Shown here one piece after another: positions 1 through 9,417 of a stretch of 64,000 bases of DNA. The notes under the pieces are model-generated. The model saw nothing but the letters and a program-made list of their open reading frames with translations. It was not told where the DNA came from and searched no databases. The stretch covers positions 1-64,000 of the forward strand of contig JBGAGY010000006.1 of the NCBI GenBank assembly GCA_044226485.1. Reading direction: 5' to 3'. How positions within the stretch are numbered: position 1 is the first letter of the stretch; each line of letters begins with the position of its first letter. The translations under genes and the position numbers were made by a program. Origin of the DNA: UBA6663 sp044226485 (lineage in GTDB: Bacteria > Chloroflexota > Anaerolineae > Anaerolineales > UBA6663).

Positions 1-195
1 GGGACAGGCGAGTCGGATAGGCGATCCTTCGCGCTCATTTCGCTGGAGCCCTGGCAGAGAGGCGAGGCGCTCTGGATGACACGTGGACGATGGGGCCTCG
101 GCGCGGCCGCCAGCTGCCACTCTGCGGAGGCGGTTCAATCGCCTGAGGGCATCAACGACAAACGCCGAAGGACGGACGACGAAGGAGATGGACAA
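1..195. other. window edge, no gene recognised
   Basis: No recognisable gene. One plus-strand frame is open from base 1 to a TGA at 217-219 and could be the 3' end of a gene entering from the left, but its translation matches no family I know and its last part runs through the heptamer repeat that follows. I cannot decide between a gene tail and non-coding DNA. Confidence 0.4.
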
Positions 196-286
196 TTAAG
201 GACGAAGGACGAAGGTTGAACGGCCGTTCAACCTTCATCCTTCGTCGTTCGTCCTTCGTCGCAGTACTGCGGTCTGCCGTCCGCCG
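196..286. repeat. heptamer-repeat hairpin, 3' of ABC ATPase gene
   Basis: Purine-rich GGACGAA-type units (201-223) face their reverse complement (224-246) around a CGGCCG centre; the inner 13 bp pair perfectly and the outer part with few mismatches. The right side continues as a second flavour (GGTCTGC/CCGTCCGC units, about 268-290). The stop codon of the ATPase gene (complement of 287-289) lies inside this second block. It has no U-tract and so is not a normal intrinsic terminator. It is the first of at least six such elements in the window. Confidence 0.75.
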
Positions 287-1378
<1,092 letters not shown>

Positions 1379-1388
1379 GGGCTCTCCG

Positions 1389-2186
1389 TCAGCGCACTGT
1401 GGCGTTGGTGGCGGCGTTTCGGCCGGCGAACAGGTCGATCAGGGCCAGCGAAGCCCAGGTCAGCGCATAGCTGATGATCGCCAGCGCCGCGGGCTCGTAG
1501 GCCTTCGCCCGGCCGATGTTGTCCATGTACGGGCCGAAGGCAGGCCGCGCCAGGAATGAAGCCAGGATCAGTTCGCCGATCACAGTCGCGAAGGTGATCA
1601 GCGCGCCGCTGATCAGGGCGCCGCGCAGGTTCGGAAACACCACGCGCCAGATAACCGTGAACCAGCCGGCGCCGAGGCTCTGAGCGGCTTCGGTCAGGGT
1701 GCGCACGTCCATGGCGCGCAATCCCGCGTCGACGGCGCGATACACGTACGGCAGGGTGATCACGATGTAGCCGGCGACCATGAGGATGTCGGTCGAGAAC
1801 GTGTTGCGCATCATCTGGAACGGCGGCGGCCCGAAGGTGCGGATCAGGCCGAAGACGAGCACGATCGGCGGGATCACGAAGGGCATCAGGCTGATGAACT
1901 CGAGCACGGGCCGCCAGCTCGGCATCCGCAGGTGCACCCAATACGCCGTCGGCACGACAAGCGCGAAGCTGGCCACGATCGTCAACAGCGCCCGCTGCAC
2001 CGAGAACAGGAAGGCGGCCACGAAGGCGGGATCGTCGAGGACGTGCTGGTAGGCCAGCAGACTGATCGCGTCGCGCTGCGCCCGCAGCGAGAAGTCGAGC
2101 GTGCCGTAGATCGGCAGCAGGAAGAACAACGTGGCCAACAGGATCACGAACCACGTGAACGGCGAGGTCTTCGGTTTCGAGTTCAT
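1389..2186 (-). CDS. ABC transporter permease, second subunit
   Basis: Inner-membrane permease of 265 residues with about six hydrophobic segments and a PotC/FbpB-like cytoplasmic loop (EAAQSLGAGWFTVIWRVVFP, the EAA motif that contacts the ATPase). The open frame extends about 90 codons further upstream, but that part is Arg/Asp-rich antisense to the preceding permease. The ATG at 2184-2186, which overlaps the preceding stop as ATGA, is the natural start and indicates translational coupling. It works with the permease at 2183-3073, the binding protein at 3138-4307 and the ATPase at 287-1378. Confidence 0.93.
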   Translation of the reverse strand: MNSKPKTSPFTWFVILLATLFFLLPIYGTLDFSLRAQRDAISLLAYQHVLDDPAFVAAFLFSVQRALLTIVASFALVVPTAYWVHLRMPSWRPVLEFISLMPFVIPPIVLVFGLIRTFGPPPFQMMRNTFSTDILMVAGYIVITLPYVYRAVDAGLRAMDVRTLTEAAQSLGAGWFTVIWRVVFPNLRGALISGALITFATVIGELILASFLARPAFGPYMDNIGRAKAYEPAALAIISYALTWASLALIDLFAGRNAATNATVR

Positions 2187-3073
2187 CGCAGCCACCGTTC
2201 CGATCGGCGCATCAGGGCGCTGTACGCCCCGATACTGACGGCCATGATCGCCACCATGCCGAGTACCATCGCGTAGCCCAGACCAGGGTTGCCGAGCACA
2301 TCGCCACGCAGCTGCGATCCGATCTGGATCGTGATCAGGTTGAGTTGCCCGCCCGTCAGGACCTGAGCCGTCGCGTAAGCGCCGAAGGCGTTGCCGAAGA
2401 GCAGGATCAAGGTGCCCATCAGCGTCGGCATCAGGATCGGCAGGGCCACGCGCAGCCAATACTGGAGCCGGCTGGCGCCGAGGTTTGCCGCCGCCTCACG
2501 CCATTCTTTGCGCATGCTCTCGAGTACTGGCACGAGGATGACGACCACCAGCGGCACCTGGAAGTACATGTACGCCACGACGAGGCCCCAAAACGAATAC
2601 AGGTTGAAGCCTGTGCCGTACAGGTCGAAGCCGAGGTAGGTTTTCATCAACGTCGTCAGGAAGCCGGTTCGGCCGACGACGGAGATGATCGAAAAGGCCA
2701 GCGGCACGCCGCCGAAATTCGCGGCGAGCCCGGCGAAGGTCATGATGGCGCGCCGGACCGCCGACGGGATGTTCCCGTAAGCGACGGCCGCGGCGATGAA
2801 GAACCCGACGATGGCGCCGCCCAACGCCGTCACGAGGCTCAGCTGAATGCTGTTGACGTACGCCTCGATGATCAGCGTCGTCCGCGAGGCCTCGATGACG
2901 TTGTCGAGTGTGAAGCCCCCTGTGATCGTCGTGAAGCTGCCCGTGAACATCCTCAAGGAGGGCAGGCCGATGAATAAGATGGCGAACGTCAAGAACGGCA
3001 CGAGCCCGATCAGGGCCAGGTTGAGCTTCGGGCGGGCCGCGGCCGACGGGAGAGCTGGCGTGGCTGTGGTCAT
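2183..3073 (-). CDS. ABC transporter permease, first subunit
   Basis: A 296-residue integral membrane permease of the PotB/FbpB type. It has an N-terminal transmembrane segment (about residues 18-40), further hydrophobic segments, and the conserved cytoplasmic loop with EAAANLGASRLQYWLRVALP near residues 195-215. It forms the membrane channel with the second permease. A strong hairpin at 3088-3124 separates it from the binding-protein gene, so it is probably transcribed at a lower level than that gene. The ATG start is in a good position, and the gene ends by a 4-base overlap with the next permease. Confidence 0.93.
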   Translation of the reverse strand: MTTATPALPSAAARPKLNLALIGLVPFLTFAILFIGLPSLRMFTGSFTTITGGFTLDNVIEASRTTLIIEAYVNSIQLSLVTALGGAIVGFFIAAAVAYGNIPSAVRRAIMTFAGLAANFGGVPLAFSIISVVGRTGFLTTLMKTYLGFDLYGTGFNLYSFWGLVVAYMYFQVPLVVVILVPVLESMRKEWREAAANLGASRLQYWLRVALPILMPTLMGTLILLFGNAFGAYATAQVLTGGQLNLITIQIGSQLRGDVLGNPGLGYAMVLGMVAIMAVSIGAYSALMRRSERWLR

Positions 3074-3087
3074 CGAGGTCGAGGATG

Positions 3088-3124
3088 AAACCGGCGCCGC
3101 GGGGTGGCCGCGGCGCCGGTTTGT
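3088..3124 (-). terminator. intercistronic hairpin between binding protein and permease
   Basis: AACCGGCGCCGCGG and its complement form a long GC-rich stem around a GGTGG-type loop, flanked by AAA and TTT. It lies between the stop of the binding-protein gene (3138) and the start of the first permease (3073). In binding-protein operons such hairpins often act as partial terminators or mRNA 3' protectors that keep the binding protein in excess. That role is inferred here. Confidence 0.7.
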
Positions 3125-3137
3125 GTGATCGATTGGC

Positions 3138-4307
3138 CTACTTGATGTCGAGCCCGACCGCGTTGTCCCACTGGGTCTTGATCAACTCGCGGCCAGCGTC
3201 AAGCTGAGCCGACGAGGGGATCACGGCCTTCTCGACCGTGCCCGCCGGGGGCATCCGCTCGAGCAGGTCCGCCGACGCGGCGTTGCGCGAGCGCAGATCG
3301 GCGAGGCGGGCCGGGACGCAGTAGCCCTTCATCCAGGCCTGCTGGCCCTCATCGGAGTACAGGTATTCCATCCACAGGCGGGCCGCCGCGGGATGCGGAG
3401 CGTACGCGCTGATGGCCTGGATGTACCAGCCGCCCCACGAGCCCGACTTCGGGTAGACGATCTCGATCGGCGGGTTGCCGGCCAGCGATTCCTTGTTGGC
3501 CAGCGCCAGGTAGTTCCAGCGCATGGTGATCGGCGTCTCGCCCTTGGCCACCGTGCTCGGGTTCGCGATGAGCGGCAGCAGGTTGCCGGCGTCGTTCATC
3601 TGCTTGAAGAAGTCGAGGCCGGGCTGGATGTTGTCGAGCGTGCCGCCGTTGACGACCGCCGCGGCATACACGGTCTGCGCGGCCATGTTCGAGGCGCGCG
3701 GATCGCCGGCCAGGGCCACCTGGCCCTTGTACTCGGGCTTCAGCAGATCGGCCCAGTCCTGCGGGGGATTCTTGACGACGTCGGCGTTGATCTCGAAGAC
3801 CAGCACGCCGCCGTAGTCCGGGTAGTAGTAGCCCTCGGCATCCTTCGCGCCCGGCACGTCCTGGATGGTGTCCCAGGTCGCGACCTTGTAGGGCGTGATC
3901 AGGCCTTCGGTCTTCGACTGCGGGCCGAAGGCCACGCCGACGTCGATGACATCCGGGGCCTGCGGGCCGCCGCTGTCTTTGTTGGCGCGGATCGCCTCGA
4001 GTTCGTCGGCCGAGCCGGCGTCGGGATTCAGTTCATTGACCTCGAGACCGTACTTGGCCTTGAAGCCTTCGATCGCGCCGCCGTAGTTGCACCAGTCGTG
4101 GGGAAGGGCGATGGTGGTCAACGTGCCTTCGGCTTTGGCCGCCGCGATCAACGCGTCCATGCCGCCGGCATCGGCGGCCGACGCGACTTTCGACCAATCA
4201 GTGGCCGGGACCGTCGGCGTGGCGGCCGGGGCGCAAGCGGTCAGCACTGCGGCGACGAGACTCGTCAGCGCGAACGCCCGCTTGCTCAGGGATTGCAAGG
4301 GTGACAT
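3138..4307 (-). CDS. extracellular solute-binding lipoprotein
   Basis: Substrate-capturing lipoprotein of the ABC importer, 389 residues from the ATG at 4305-4307, which has an AAGGAG ribosome site 7 bases upstream. The N terminus has basic residues, a hydrophobic stretch and a lipobox (VLTAC, Cys near residue 24), followed by an Ala/Pro/Thr linker. The rest resembles the PotD/FbpA-like group of periplasmic proteins, with VYPKSGSWGGWYIQAI and a C-terminal GYCVPAR region. The exact ligand cannot be read from the sequence: ferric iron, polyamine and thiamine binding proteins share this fold. First gene of the operon. Confidence 0.9.
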   Translation of the reverse strand: MSPLQSLSKRAFALTSLVAAVLTACAPAATPTVPATDWSKVASAADAGGMDALIAAAKAEGTLTTIALPHDWCNYGGAIEGFKAKYGLEVNELNPDAGSADELEAIRANKDSGGPQAPDVIDVGVAFGPQSKTEGLITPYKVATWDTIQDVPGAKDAEGYYYPDYGGVLVFEINADVVKNPPQDWADLLKPEYKGQVALAGDPRASNMAAQTVYAAAVVNGGTLDNIQPGLDFFKQMNDAGNLLPLIANPSTVAKGETPITMRWNYLALANKESLAGNPPIEIVYPKSGSWGGWYIQAISAYAPHPAAARLWMEYLYSDEGQQAWMKGYCVPARLADLRSRNAASADLLERMPPAGTVEKAVIPSSAQLDAGRELIKTQWDNAVGLDIK

Positions 4308-4587
4308 CTTCTGCTCCTTATGAAATTGTGTCAGTTTGGATGACGCGAACCTGTTTTCCCACGGACGGGTCAATCGTACCTCATTCAATCATTAATGGAA
4401 ATTGACCTCGGCCCTCGGTTGACGGCCTTGTTCGCGTGTGAGCGCCGCCGACTGTCTCTTGCGGTCAGGCGACAAGGCACTGCGCAAAGCCCGAGCAGCC
4501 TGTCTGTGAGGTCCGCGGCAAGCGCACTGACGGGCGATGTTTTTCCATCAAGGCGCTGCCGAACTACAAAGGCGCGCCGCAAGGCGG

Positions 4588-4593
4588 TAGAAT
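4588..4593 (+). promoter_or_regulatory. -10 box close to flavin reductase start
   Basis: TAGAAT ends 8 bases before the ATG at 4602. No ribosome-binding site fits between them, so transcription would begin at or within a base or two of the start codon, giving a leaderless mRNA. No convincing -35 box is visible. Confidence 0.5.
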
Positions 4594-4601
4594 GGGGCCC
4601 T

Positions 4602-5090
4602 ATGCCCTCGTTGGATCCGAGACAATTTCGCTACATCATGGGACATTTTGCCACCGGCGTCAGCGTCGTGACGGCCGACGTCGGCGGCGAGGTCCGCGGC
4701 CTCACGGTCAACTCATTGACCTCTGTGTCGCTCGACCCGCTGCTCGTCCTGTGGTGTCTCGACAAGAAGACCCGACTCGCCGAGCATCTGCCTCAATTGG
4801 TCGGCTACGGCGTCAGCATCCTGTCTGCCGCGCAGCGCGACCTGTCGTCCTACTTCGCCGGTCAGATCAAGGATGGTTCAGTGCCGGCGTTCTCGTTTGA
4901 GCCGATGGCGGGCGGGCCGCGCATCGCGGGTTGCGTCGCGGCGCTGGGCTGCCGGCTCGAACGTGTCGACGAGGGTGGCGATCACTGGATCCTGCTTGGG
5001 CGTGTCGAGGAGTTGTACTTCAACGACGCCTCAACCGATCCGCTCGTCTGGTTTGGCGGCAAATATCGCGGCCTCAGCCCGTTGGCGTGA
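4602..5090 (+). CDS. flavin reductase family protein (FMN-binding split barrel)
   Basis: A 162-residue protein of the flavin reductase (DIM6/NTAB) family, which uses NAD(P)H to reduce FMN or FAD, often for a partner monooxygenase. Visible signatures are the N-terminal FATGVSVVTA, the GLTVNSLTSVSLDPLLVLWC core that forms the flavin site, and the C-terminal FGGKYRGL. The open frame reaches back to 4395, but the ATG at 4602 begins the conserved domain and follows a -10 box directly. No oxygenase lies nearby. The next gene, heme A synthase, starts 25 bases downstream and may be co-transcribed. Confidence 0.87.
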   Translation: MPSLDPRQFRYIMGHFATGVSVVTADVGGEVRGLTVNSLTSVSLDPLLVLWCLDKKTRLAEHLPQLVGYGVSILSAAQRDLSSYFAGQIKDGSVPAFSFEPMAGGPRIAGCVAALGCRLERVDEGGDHWILLGRVEELYFNDASTDPLVWFGGKYRGLSPLA

Positions 5091-5115
5091 GCGGCCGCTC
5101 GTGGAGGTGGAGCGT

Positions 5116-6057
5116 ATGACGAATTATCGCAAGTTGGCCTGGTTCGCGCTGGCGCTGAATGTGCTGGTCGTGGTGGGCGGGGCCATCGTCAAATCGACGG
5201 GCTCGGGCGCCGGCTGCGGCGAGCACTGGCCGATCTGCAACGGCGAGGTGATCCCGCGGCCGCAGCAGATCGAAACCGTCATCGAGTTCACGCATCGGAT
5301 GACCAGCGGCCTGGCGTTGATTGTGGTGGCCGCTATGGTCCTCTGGGCCCGTCGCGTCGCTCCGCCCGGGCACCGTGTGCGACGCGCGGCCCACTGGTCG
5401 CTGGGCTTCCTGGTGTTCGAGTCGCTGCTCGGCGCGCTCCTGGTGCTTGGCGGCTGGACGGCCATGGACGTCTCGTGGTGGCGCGTCGTGCTGCAGCCCG
5501 TCCACTTCATCAACACCATGATCCTGCTGGCCTTCCTGCTGCTCAACGCGTGGTGGGCCGGCGACGACGCCCCGGCCGATTGGCGCGGACAGCCCGCCGG
5601 TTTCTGGTGGCGCTTCGTCCTTGCGGCGTTGATGGTGATGCTCATCAACGGCACGGGCGCCATCATCTCGCTCGGCGATCTGCTCATCCGCGAGCTCGGC
5701 CAGAACTATGACGGCCTCGTGCAGTTGCTCTATCAGATGCGGCCGGCGCACCCTGCCATCGCGATCGGGGCGGGGCTCGTGGTCATCTGGCTGACGTTCG
5801 ACAAGTTGATCACTCCCTGGTCGGCTCCGCGCCGCTGGGCCTGGGTCTGCGTGGCCCTGATCGCCGGCCAATGGGCGGTGGGCCTGCTCAACGTGTGGCT
5901 CAACGTCCCGCTCTGGACGTCGATCGCGCATCTGCTTCTGGCGGATGGCATCTGGCTGGCGCTTGTCGTGTGGTTCGCGACGGCGCTCGAGCGCCCCGCG
6001 ACTGTGCCCGATCAGGCTCCGGCCGCCCCGCTTGGTCGAACGGCGGGCGCCCGCTAA
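5116..6057 (+). CDS. ctaA: heme A synthase (CtaA/COX15 family)
   Basis: Converts heme O to heme A for cytochrome oxidase, in the cell membrane. The 313 residues carry about eight hydrophobic segments. Diagnostic features are the first-loop cysteine pair (CGEHWPIC), typical of the Gram-positive-type CtaA, and heme-ligand histidines in EFTHRM, QPVHFINT, RPAHPAIA and IAHLLLADG. An AGGTGGAG-like ribosome site precedes the ATG at 5116; the much longer open frame upstream is antisense to nothing useful and lacks the conserved start. Heme O synthase is not in this window. The gene implies an aerobic terminal oxidase elsewhere in the genome. Confidence 0.92.
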   Translation: MTNYRKLAWFALALNVLVVVGGAIVKSTGSGAGCGEHWPICNGEVIPRPQQIETVIEFTHRMTSGLALIVVAAMVLWARRVAPPGHRVRRAAHWSLGFLVFESLLGALLVLGGWTAMDVSWWRVVLQPVHFINTMILLAFLLLNAWWAGDDAPADWRGQPAGFWWRFVLAALMVMLINGTGAIISLGDLLIRELGQNYDGLVQLLYQMRPAHPAIAIGAGLVVIWLTFDKLITPWSAPRRWAWVCVALIAGQWAVGLLNVWLNVPLWTSIAHLLLADGIWLALVVWFATALERPATVPDQAPAAPLGRTAGAR

Positions 6058-6072
6058 CCCATTCGGCTGAAA

Positions 6073-6112
6073 CAAAGAGGACGCGCCCGGGTATCGGGCG
6101 CGTCCTCTTTTG
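6073..6112. terminator. bidirectional intrinsic terminator
   Basis: AAAGAGGACGCGCCCG (6074-6089) pairs perfectly with 6095-6110 across a 5-base loop, with A and T runs on both sides. It lies between two convergent genes (heme A synthase and the globin-coupled sensor) and can end both transcripts. Confidence 0.9.
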
Positions 6113-6131
6113 TTGTGCCTTCGCGCTGTGT

Positions 6132-8105
6132 TCAGTAACGCACCGTCTGGCGGGCTGTGACGGCGACGGTCTTGTCGCCGATCGCCGACATGATGTCCTC
6201 GGGCAGGTGGAAGACCGAAACGGCGTCCTGCAACTGGCGGGCAAGGTCCTCGAGTTCCTGGGCCGTGGCCGTGACCTGCTCGGCCTGAGCGCTCATCTGC
6301 TCGGCCGCGGCGCCGATCTCTTCGGCGGATGCGCGGTTCTCCTCGGCCTGGTTCGAGACCTGGGTCACGGTGCTCGAGATCTCGTTGACCTGCGCCGACA
6401 TCTCCTCCGTCACAGCGTTGTTCTCTTCGACGACGGCGCTGACGCTGTCAAGGCTGCCCGTGACCTTCGCGTGCAGCTTCACCATGCTGGCGGCCGCTTC
6501 GCGGTTGCGCTCGGCCGTGGCGCTCGCCTGCGTGATGGCCGTCGCGAGTTGCGACGACGCCGAGCGCATGGCGTTGATGGCGGAGACGATCTTGTCGACG
6601 CGCGTGGCGGTGTCGCGCGAACCCACGGCGATCGCGTCGAAGTTGGCGCCCGCCTGGTCGGTGAGGACGACCGCGGCGTTGACGTCGGTGCCGGCCTGCT
6701 GCATGGCGGCGACGGCTTCACTCGCGCCAGTCTGCACGCGGTTCACCATTTCGGCGATCTCACGCGTGGCAACTGCGGATTTCTCGGCCAGCTTGCGGAC
6801 TTCATCGGCGACGACCGCGAAGCCCTTGCCGTGCTCGCCGGCGCGGGCGGCCTCGATTGCGGCATTGAGGGCCAGCAGGTTGGTCTGCGAGGCGATGTCG
6901 TCGATAGTCTCGACGACCACGCCGATCTGGCTGCTCATGCGGCCGAGATCCTGGACGCGCGTAGCCAGTTCATCGGTGGCGACGCGCACCTGGCGCATCG
7001 AGTCGACGGTGCGTGCCGCGATCTGGCGACCCTCGGCGGCCGAGTCGGCCGTGCGGCTGGCTTCTCCGGCCATCTCCTGCGTCGAGGTGTTGACCTGAGA
7101 CAGCGCCTGCTCGAGAGCCTCGCGATCGGCTCCGGCTTTATGCATGCCCTGCGCCTGCGACTGAGCGCCTTGAAGGATCGCTTCGGCGGCGTCGGAGAGT
7201 TGGCCGGCCACTGCGGCCGTCTCGGTGACGGCGCGGGCCTGTTCGGCGGCGCCCTTCGCGACGCCCTCGATCGCCTGCTGCATGTGTCGCATGCTCTCGC
7301 TCGTGTTGGTGAGCGCCATGGTCTCTTCGTGGAGCGTGCTGACCACGCCGGTGATCCGGCTGGCGACGACAGTGGTCGCCGATGCGGCCTGGCCCGACGC
7401 GCCCGAGAGCTCTCGGCTGGCGCGCGCGAGATGCGAGCCGGCTTCGATCGCGATCGACAACGGACGGGCGACCGAGTCTTTGAGCACGGTGTAGTGCTCG
7501 GAAAGATCCTGGTCACGGCGCTTGACGTCGATCAGGTCGAGGTTCAGGCCGATGCTCTGAAGATAGTCATAGAAGAAGGCGTCTGCCACCGCCTGCATAT
7601 CGAAGTTGAACACGCTGAAGATGGCGTGCTCGGCCTTGAGCCGGAAGCCGGGGCGGTACCAGTAGTCCTTGGCCAGGTATTTCCGCGTGAGCTGCTGATA
7701 CAGGGTGTAGCTTCCCACGTACCACTTGAGGGGCAGATTGATGATGTTGTGAACCTGGCCGACGTGGAGTCGCTTCTCGAAATAAGCCTCACGGTAACCG
7801 CCATCTTGAAGCGCTTCCTGGAAAATCTCACGGAAGTAACCGGCTTGCTTCATCTCAAGCCGCGCCCGAAGTTTGTCAAGTGGCATTCCCTTCTTCGCCG
7901 CGTAATCGTCGAAGAAGGCGCGCGTTTCACTGAACGCGAACTGGTAGTCGTAGAACTCCTTGGCCATGCGATCGGCCACCTTGTTGGCCCACGGCTGGAG
8001 CTGTTTGAGGATCTTGACGTCCTCGGCCTGGATGCCGACGAAGGCGCGTCGAAGCGCGAGGCTTTCATCGAAGATGTGATAGCGCTGTGTGAGATTCGTT
8101 GACAT
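6132..8105 (-). CDS. globin-coupled methyl-accepting sensor (HemAT-like)
   Basis: A 657-residue soluble sensor with no transmembrane segment. Residues 1 to about 190 form a protoglobin-type sensor domain. The stretch HVGQVHNIINLPLKWYVGSY aligns with the family's heme region, so H119 is the likely proximal heme ligand. The rest is a chemoreceptor signalling domain: long heptad coiled coils around the conserved tip (NLLALNAAIEAARAGE then GKGFAVVADEVRKLAEKS). Family members detect O2 or other gases and control CheA or, in some cases, other outputs. No che genes are in the window, so its partner is unknown. Its terminator is shared with the heme A synthase gene. Confidence 0.93.
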   Translation of the reverse strand: MSTNLTQRYHIFDESLALRRAFVGIQAEDVKILKQLQPWANKVADRMAKEFYDYQFAFSETRAFFDDYAAKKGMPLDKLRARLEMKQAGYFREIFQEALQDGGYREAYFEKRLHVGQVHNIINLPLKWYVGSYTLYQQLTRKYLAKDYWYRPGFRLKAEHAIFSVFNFDMQAVADAFFYDYLQSIGLNLDLIDVKRRDQDLSEHYTVLKDSVARPLSIAIEAGSHLARASRELSGASGQAASATTVVASRITGVVSTLHEETMALTNTSESMRHMQQAIEGVAKGAAEQARAVTETAAVAGQLSDAAEAILQGAQSQAQGMHKAGADREALEQALSQVNTSTQEMAGEASRTADSAAEGRQIAARTVDSMRQVRVATDELATRVQDLGRMSSQIGVVVETIDDIASQTNLLALNAAIEAARAGEHGKGFAVVADEVRKLAEKSAVATREIAEMVNRVQTGASEAVAAMQQAGTDVNAAVVLTDQAGANFDAIAVGSRDTATRVDKIVSAINAMRSASSQLATAITQASATAERNREAAASMVKLHAKVTGSLDSVSAVVEENNAVTEEMSAQVNEISSTVTQVSNQAEENRASAEEIGAAAEQMSAQAEQVTATAQELEDLARQLQDAVSVFHLPEDIMSAIGDKTVAVTARQTVRY

Positions 8106-8567
8106 GACTTTTCCCCTCGAGCAGTCTAGCCATAATCACCCCTCAGCGGCGAAAAGAACGCCTAAACTCGGCCTAAAGGACGCATTTAATACGTCCATCA
8201 GCCGGCTATGGTCAGCCGCATCGACGCTGACCCTGCTTATTGGCATGATCACAACCAACTGGCCATATCACGCGCGCGGGCCTGCCGTGCTCCTTGTTCG
8301 TCATCCGCGCTGAGCCTGGGTGAGCGCCGATAGACCACAGTCCTTTGGATGAGGCCAATCGCCTGTGCAGCCGGCTGGCAGGCTCGATCATCGGACGCCT
8401 GCGCGGGGCGCCCGCCGAGTGCCGGCCTGCGAAGGGCGTCGCCCAAGGGTTCACTGTGGCCGGGCGGTGTGGAGGACGCCGCCCCGCAGGGCGGGTGGAG
8501 AGGCTCAACACCGCCGCCAGACTGAGGATATTATGTAACTATGTGGTCGGACCTGGGACCGATATTG
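8106..8567. other. intergenic stretch without a recognised gene
   Basis: More than 450 bases between divergent genes. The right-hand third is AT-rich and holds the promoter of the DtxR-type gene. The middle (about 8385-8500) is very GC-rich, with small hairpins such as CCGCCC/GGGCGG near 8480. Open frames crossing it show no family similarity that I can see. I do not recognise a known structured RNA. Confidence 0.5.
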
Positions 8568-8610
8568 CGAATGCTTTGCATTTGAATTATGATGATGCTA
8601 CTCGTATAAA
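8568..8610 (+). promoter_or_regulatory. promoter and candidate operator of DtxR-type gene
   Basis: TTGAAT (8582-8587) and TATAAA (8605-8610) are separated by exactly 17 bases. A near-perfect inverted repeat, CGAATGC-TTT-GCATTTG (8568-8584), overlaps the -35 box. Its position suits repression by a dimeric metalloregulator, possibly the gene's own product. It is not a textbook Fur or MntR box. Confidence 0.55.
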
Positions 8611-8646
8611 GTCGCTCACCTTACGCCTATTCGGAATTCGCAGGGC

Positions 8647-9417
8647 ATGTCAAACAAGTTAACCCCGATTAAAAAAGCGGCGGCCAGCGCCGTCGAAGCC
8701 GCGCGAGCGGCCCACAGCCATGCCGCCGAGCCGCACAGCAAGCCGGGCGTGGTGGTCAGTTCCACGATGCGTGATTACCTGTCCGAAATCTATCGGTTGC
8801 AGAGTGATCCCAACGGCGCCACGACAAGCGCGTTGGCCGAGCGCCTGAGCGTCTCGCCCTCCGCCGTGGTGCGCATGCTGCGCCGCCTGGATGAGACCGG
8901 CCTCCTCAAGCACACCCCCTATCACGGCGTGGAACTGTCACCCGAAGGAACGTTTGAAGCCCTCCGCGGCATCCGCCGCCATCGTCTGCTCGAGGTCTTC
9001 CTGGTGAAGGTCATGCGCTTCGGCTGGGACGAAGTGCACGAGGAGGCTCATGGCCTCGACGCCGGTATGACCGACGCGTTCGAGGATCGCATGGACGAGC
9101 TCTGCGGGCACCCCACGCACTGCCCGCACGGCGATCCCATCCCAACGCGCGATGGCAAGATCGCGCCAGTGGAGGATGCCCCGTTGCTCGAGGCCGTCGT
9201 CGGCGTCAACGGCGGCGTCACCCGCGTGAAGTCTGACGAGGCCGCCAAGCTTCGCTATCTGGCCGAGCTCGGTCTGGTGCCCGGCGTGCCGATCGAGGTC
9301 TTGGGCCGCGCGCCGTTCAATGGGCCCATGCGCCTCAAAGTGGGTGAGGGGCGTGAGGCACGCGAACACGTCATCGGTTCAGAGGTGGCGAAATGCATCC
9401 GGATCAAGGCGGCCTGA
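8647..9417 (+). CDS. DtxR/MntR-family metal-dependent transcriptional regulator
   Basis: Iron- or manganese-responsive DNA-binding regulator, 256 residues. After a polar, Ala-rich N-terminal extension of about 35 residues come the winged helix (TSALAERLSVSPSAVVRMLR, about residues 58-77) and the metal-binding dimerisation region with conserved acidic/His residues (RRHRLLEVFLVKV, WDEVHEEAH, HPTHCPHGDPIP). A C-terminal FeoA/SH3-like domain (residues about 180-256, with GLVPGVPIEVL) follows. It overlaps the downstream Fur-type gene by 25 bases, so the two regulators are translated from one message. The target genes are not evident; the heme and globin genes next door are candidates. Confidence 0.92.
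   Translation: MSNKLTPIKKAAASAVEAARAAHSHAAEPHSKPGVVVSSTMRDYLSEIYRLQSDPNGATTSALAERLSVSPSAVVRMLRRLDETGLLKHTPYHGVELSPEGTFEALRGIRRHRLLEVFLVKVMRFGWDEVHEEAHGLDAGMTDAFEDRMDELCGHPTHCPHGDPIPTRDGKIAPVEDAPLLEAVVGVNGGVTRVKSDEAAKLRYLAELGLVPGVPIEVLGRAPFNGPMRLKVGEGREAREHVIGSEVAKCIRIKAA

Noticed and set aside
5871..8102. 743-residue plus-strand open frame
   Set aside because: It is the exact antisense of the globin-coupled sensor gene; its composition follows codon positions of the true gene.
8385..8520. Structured RNA (RNase P, SRP or 6S-like) in the GC-rich gap
   Set aside because: None of the conserved core sequences of those RNAs is present, and only short hairpins can be drawn.
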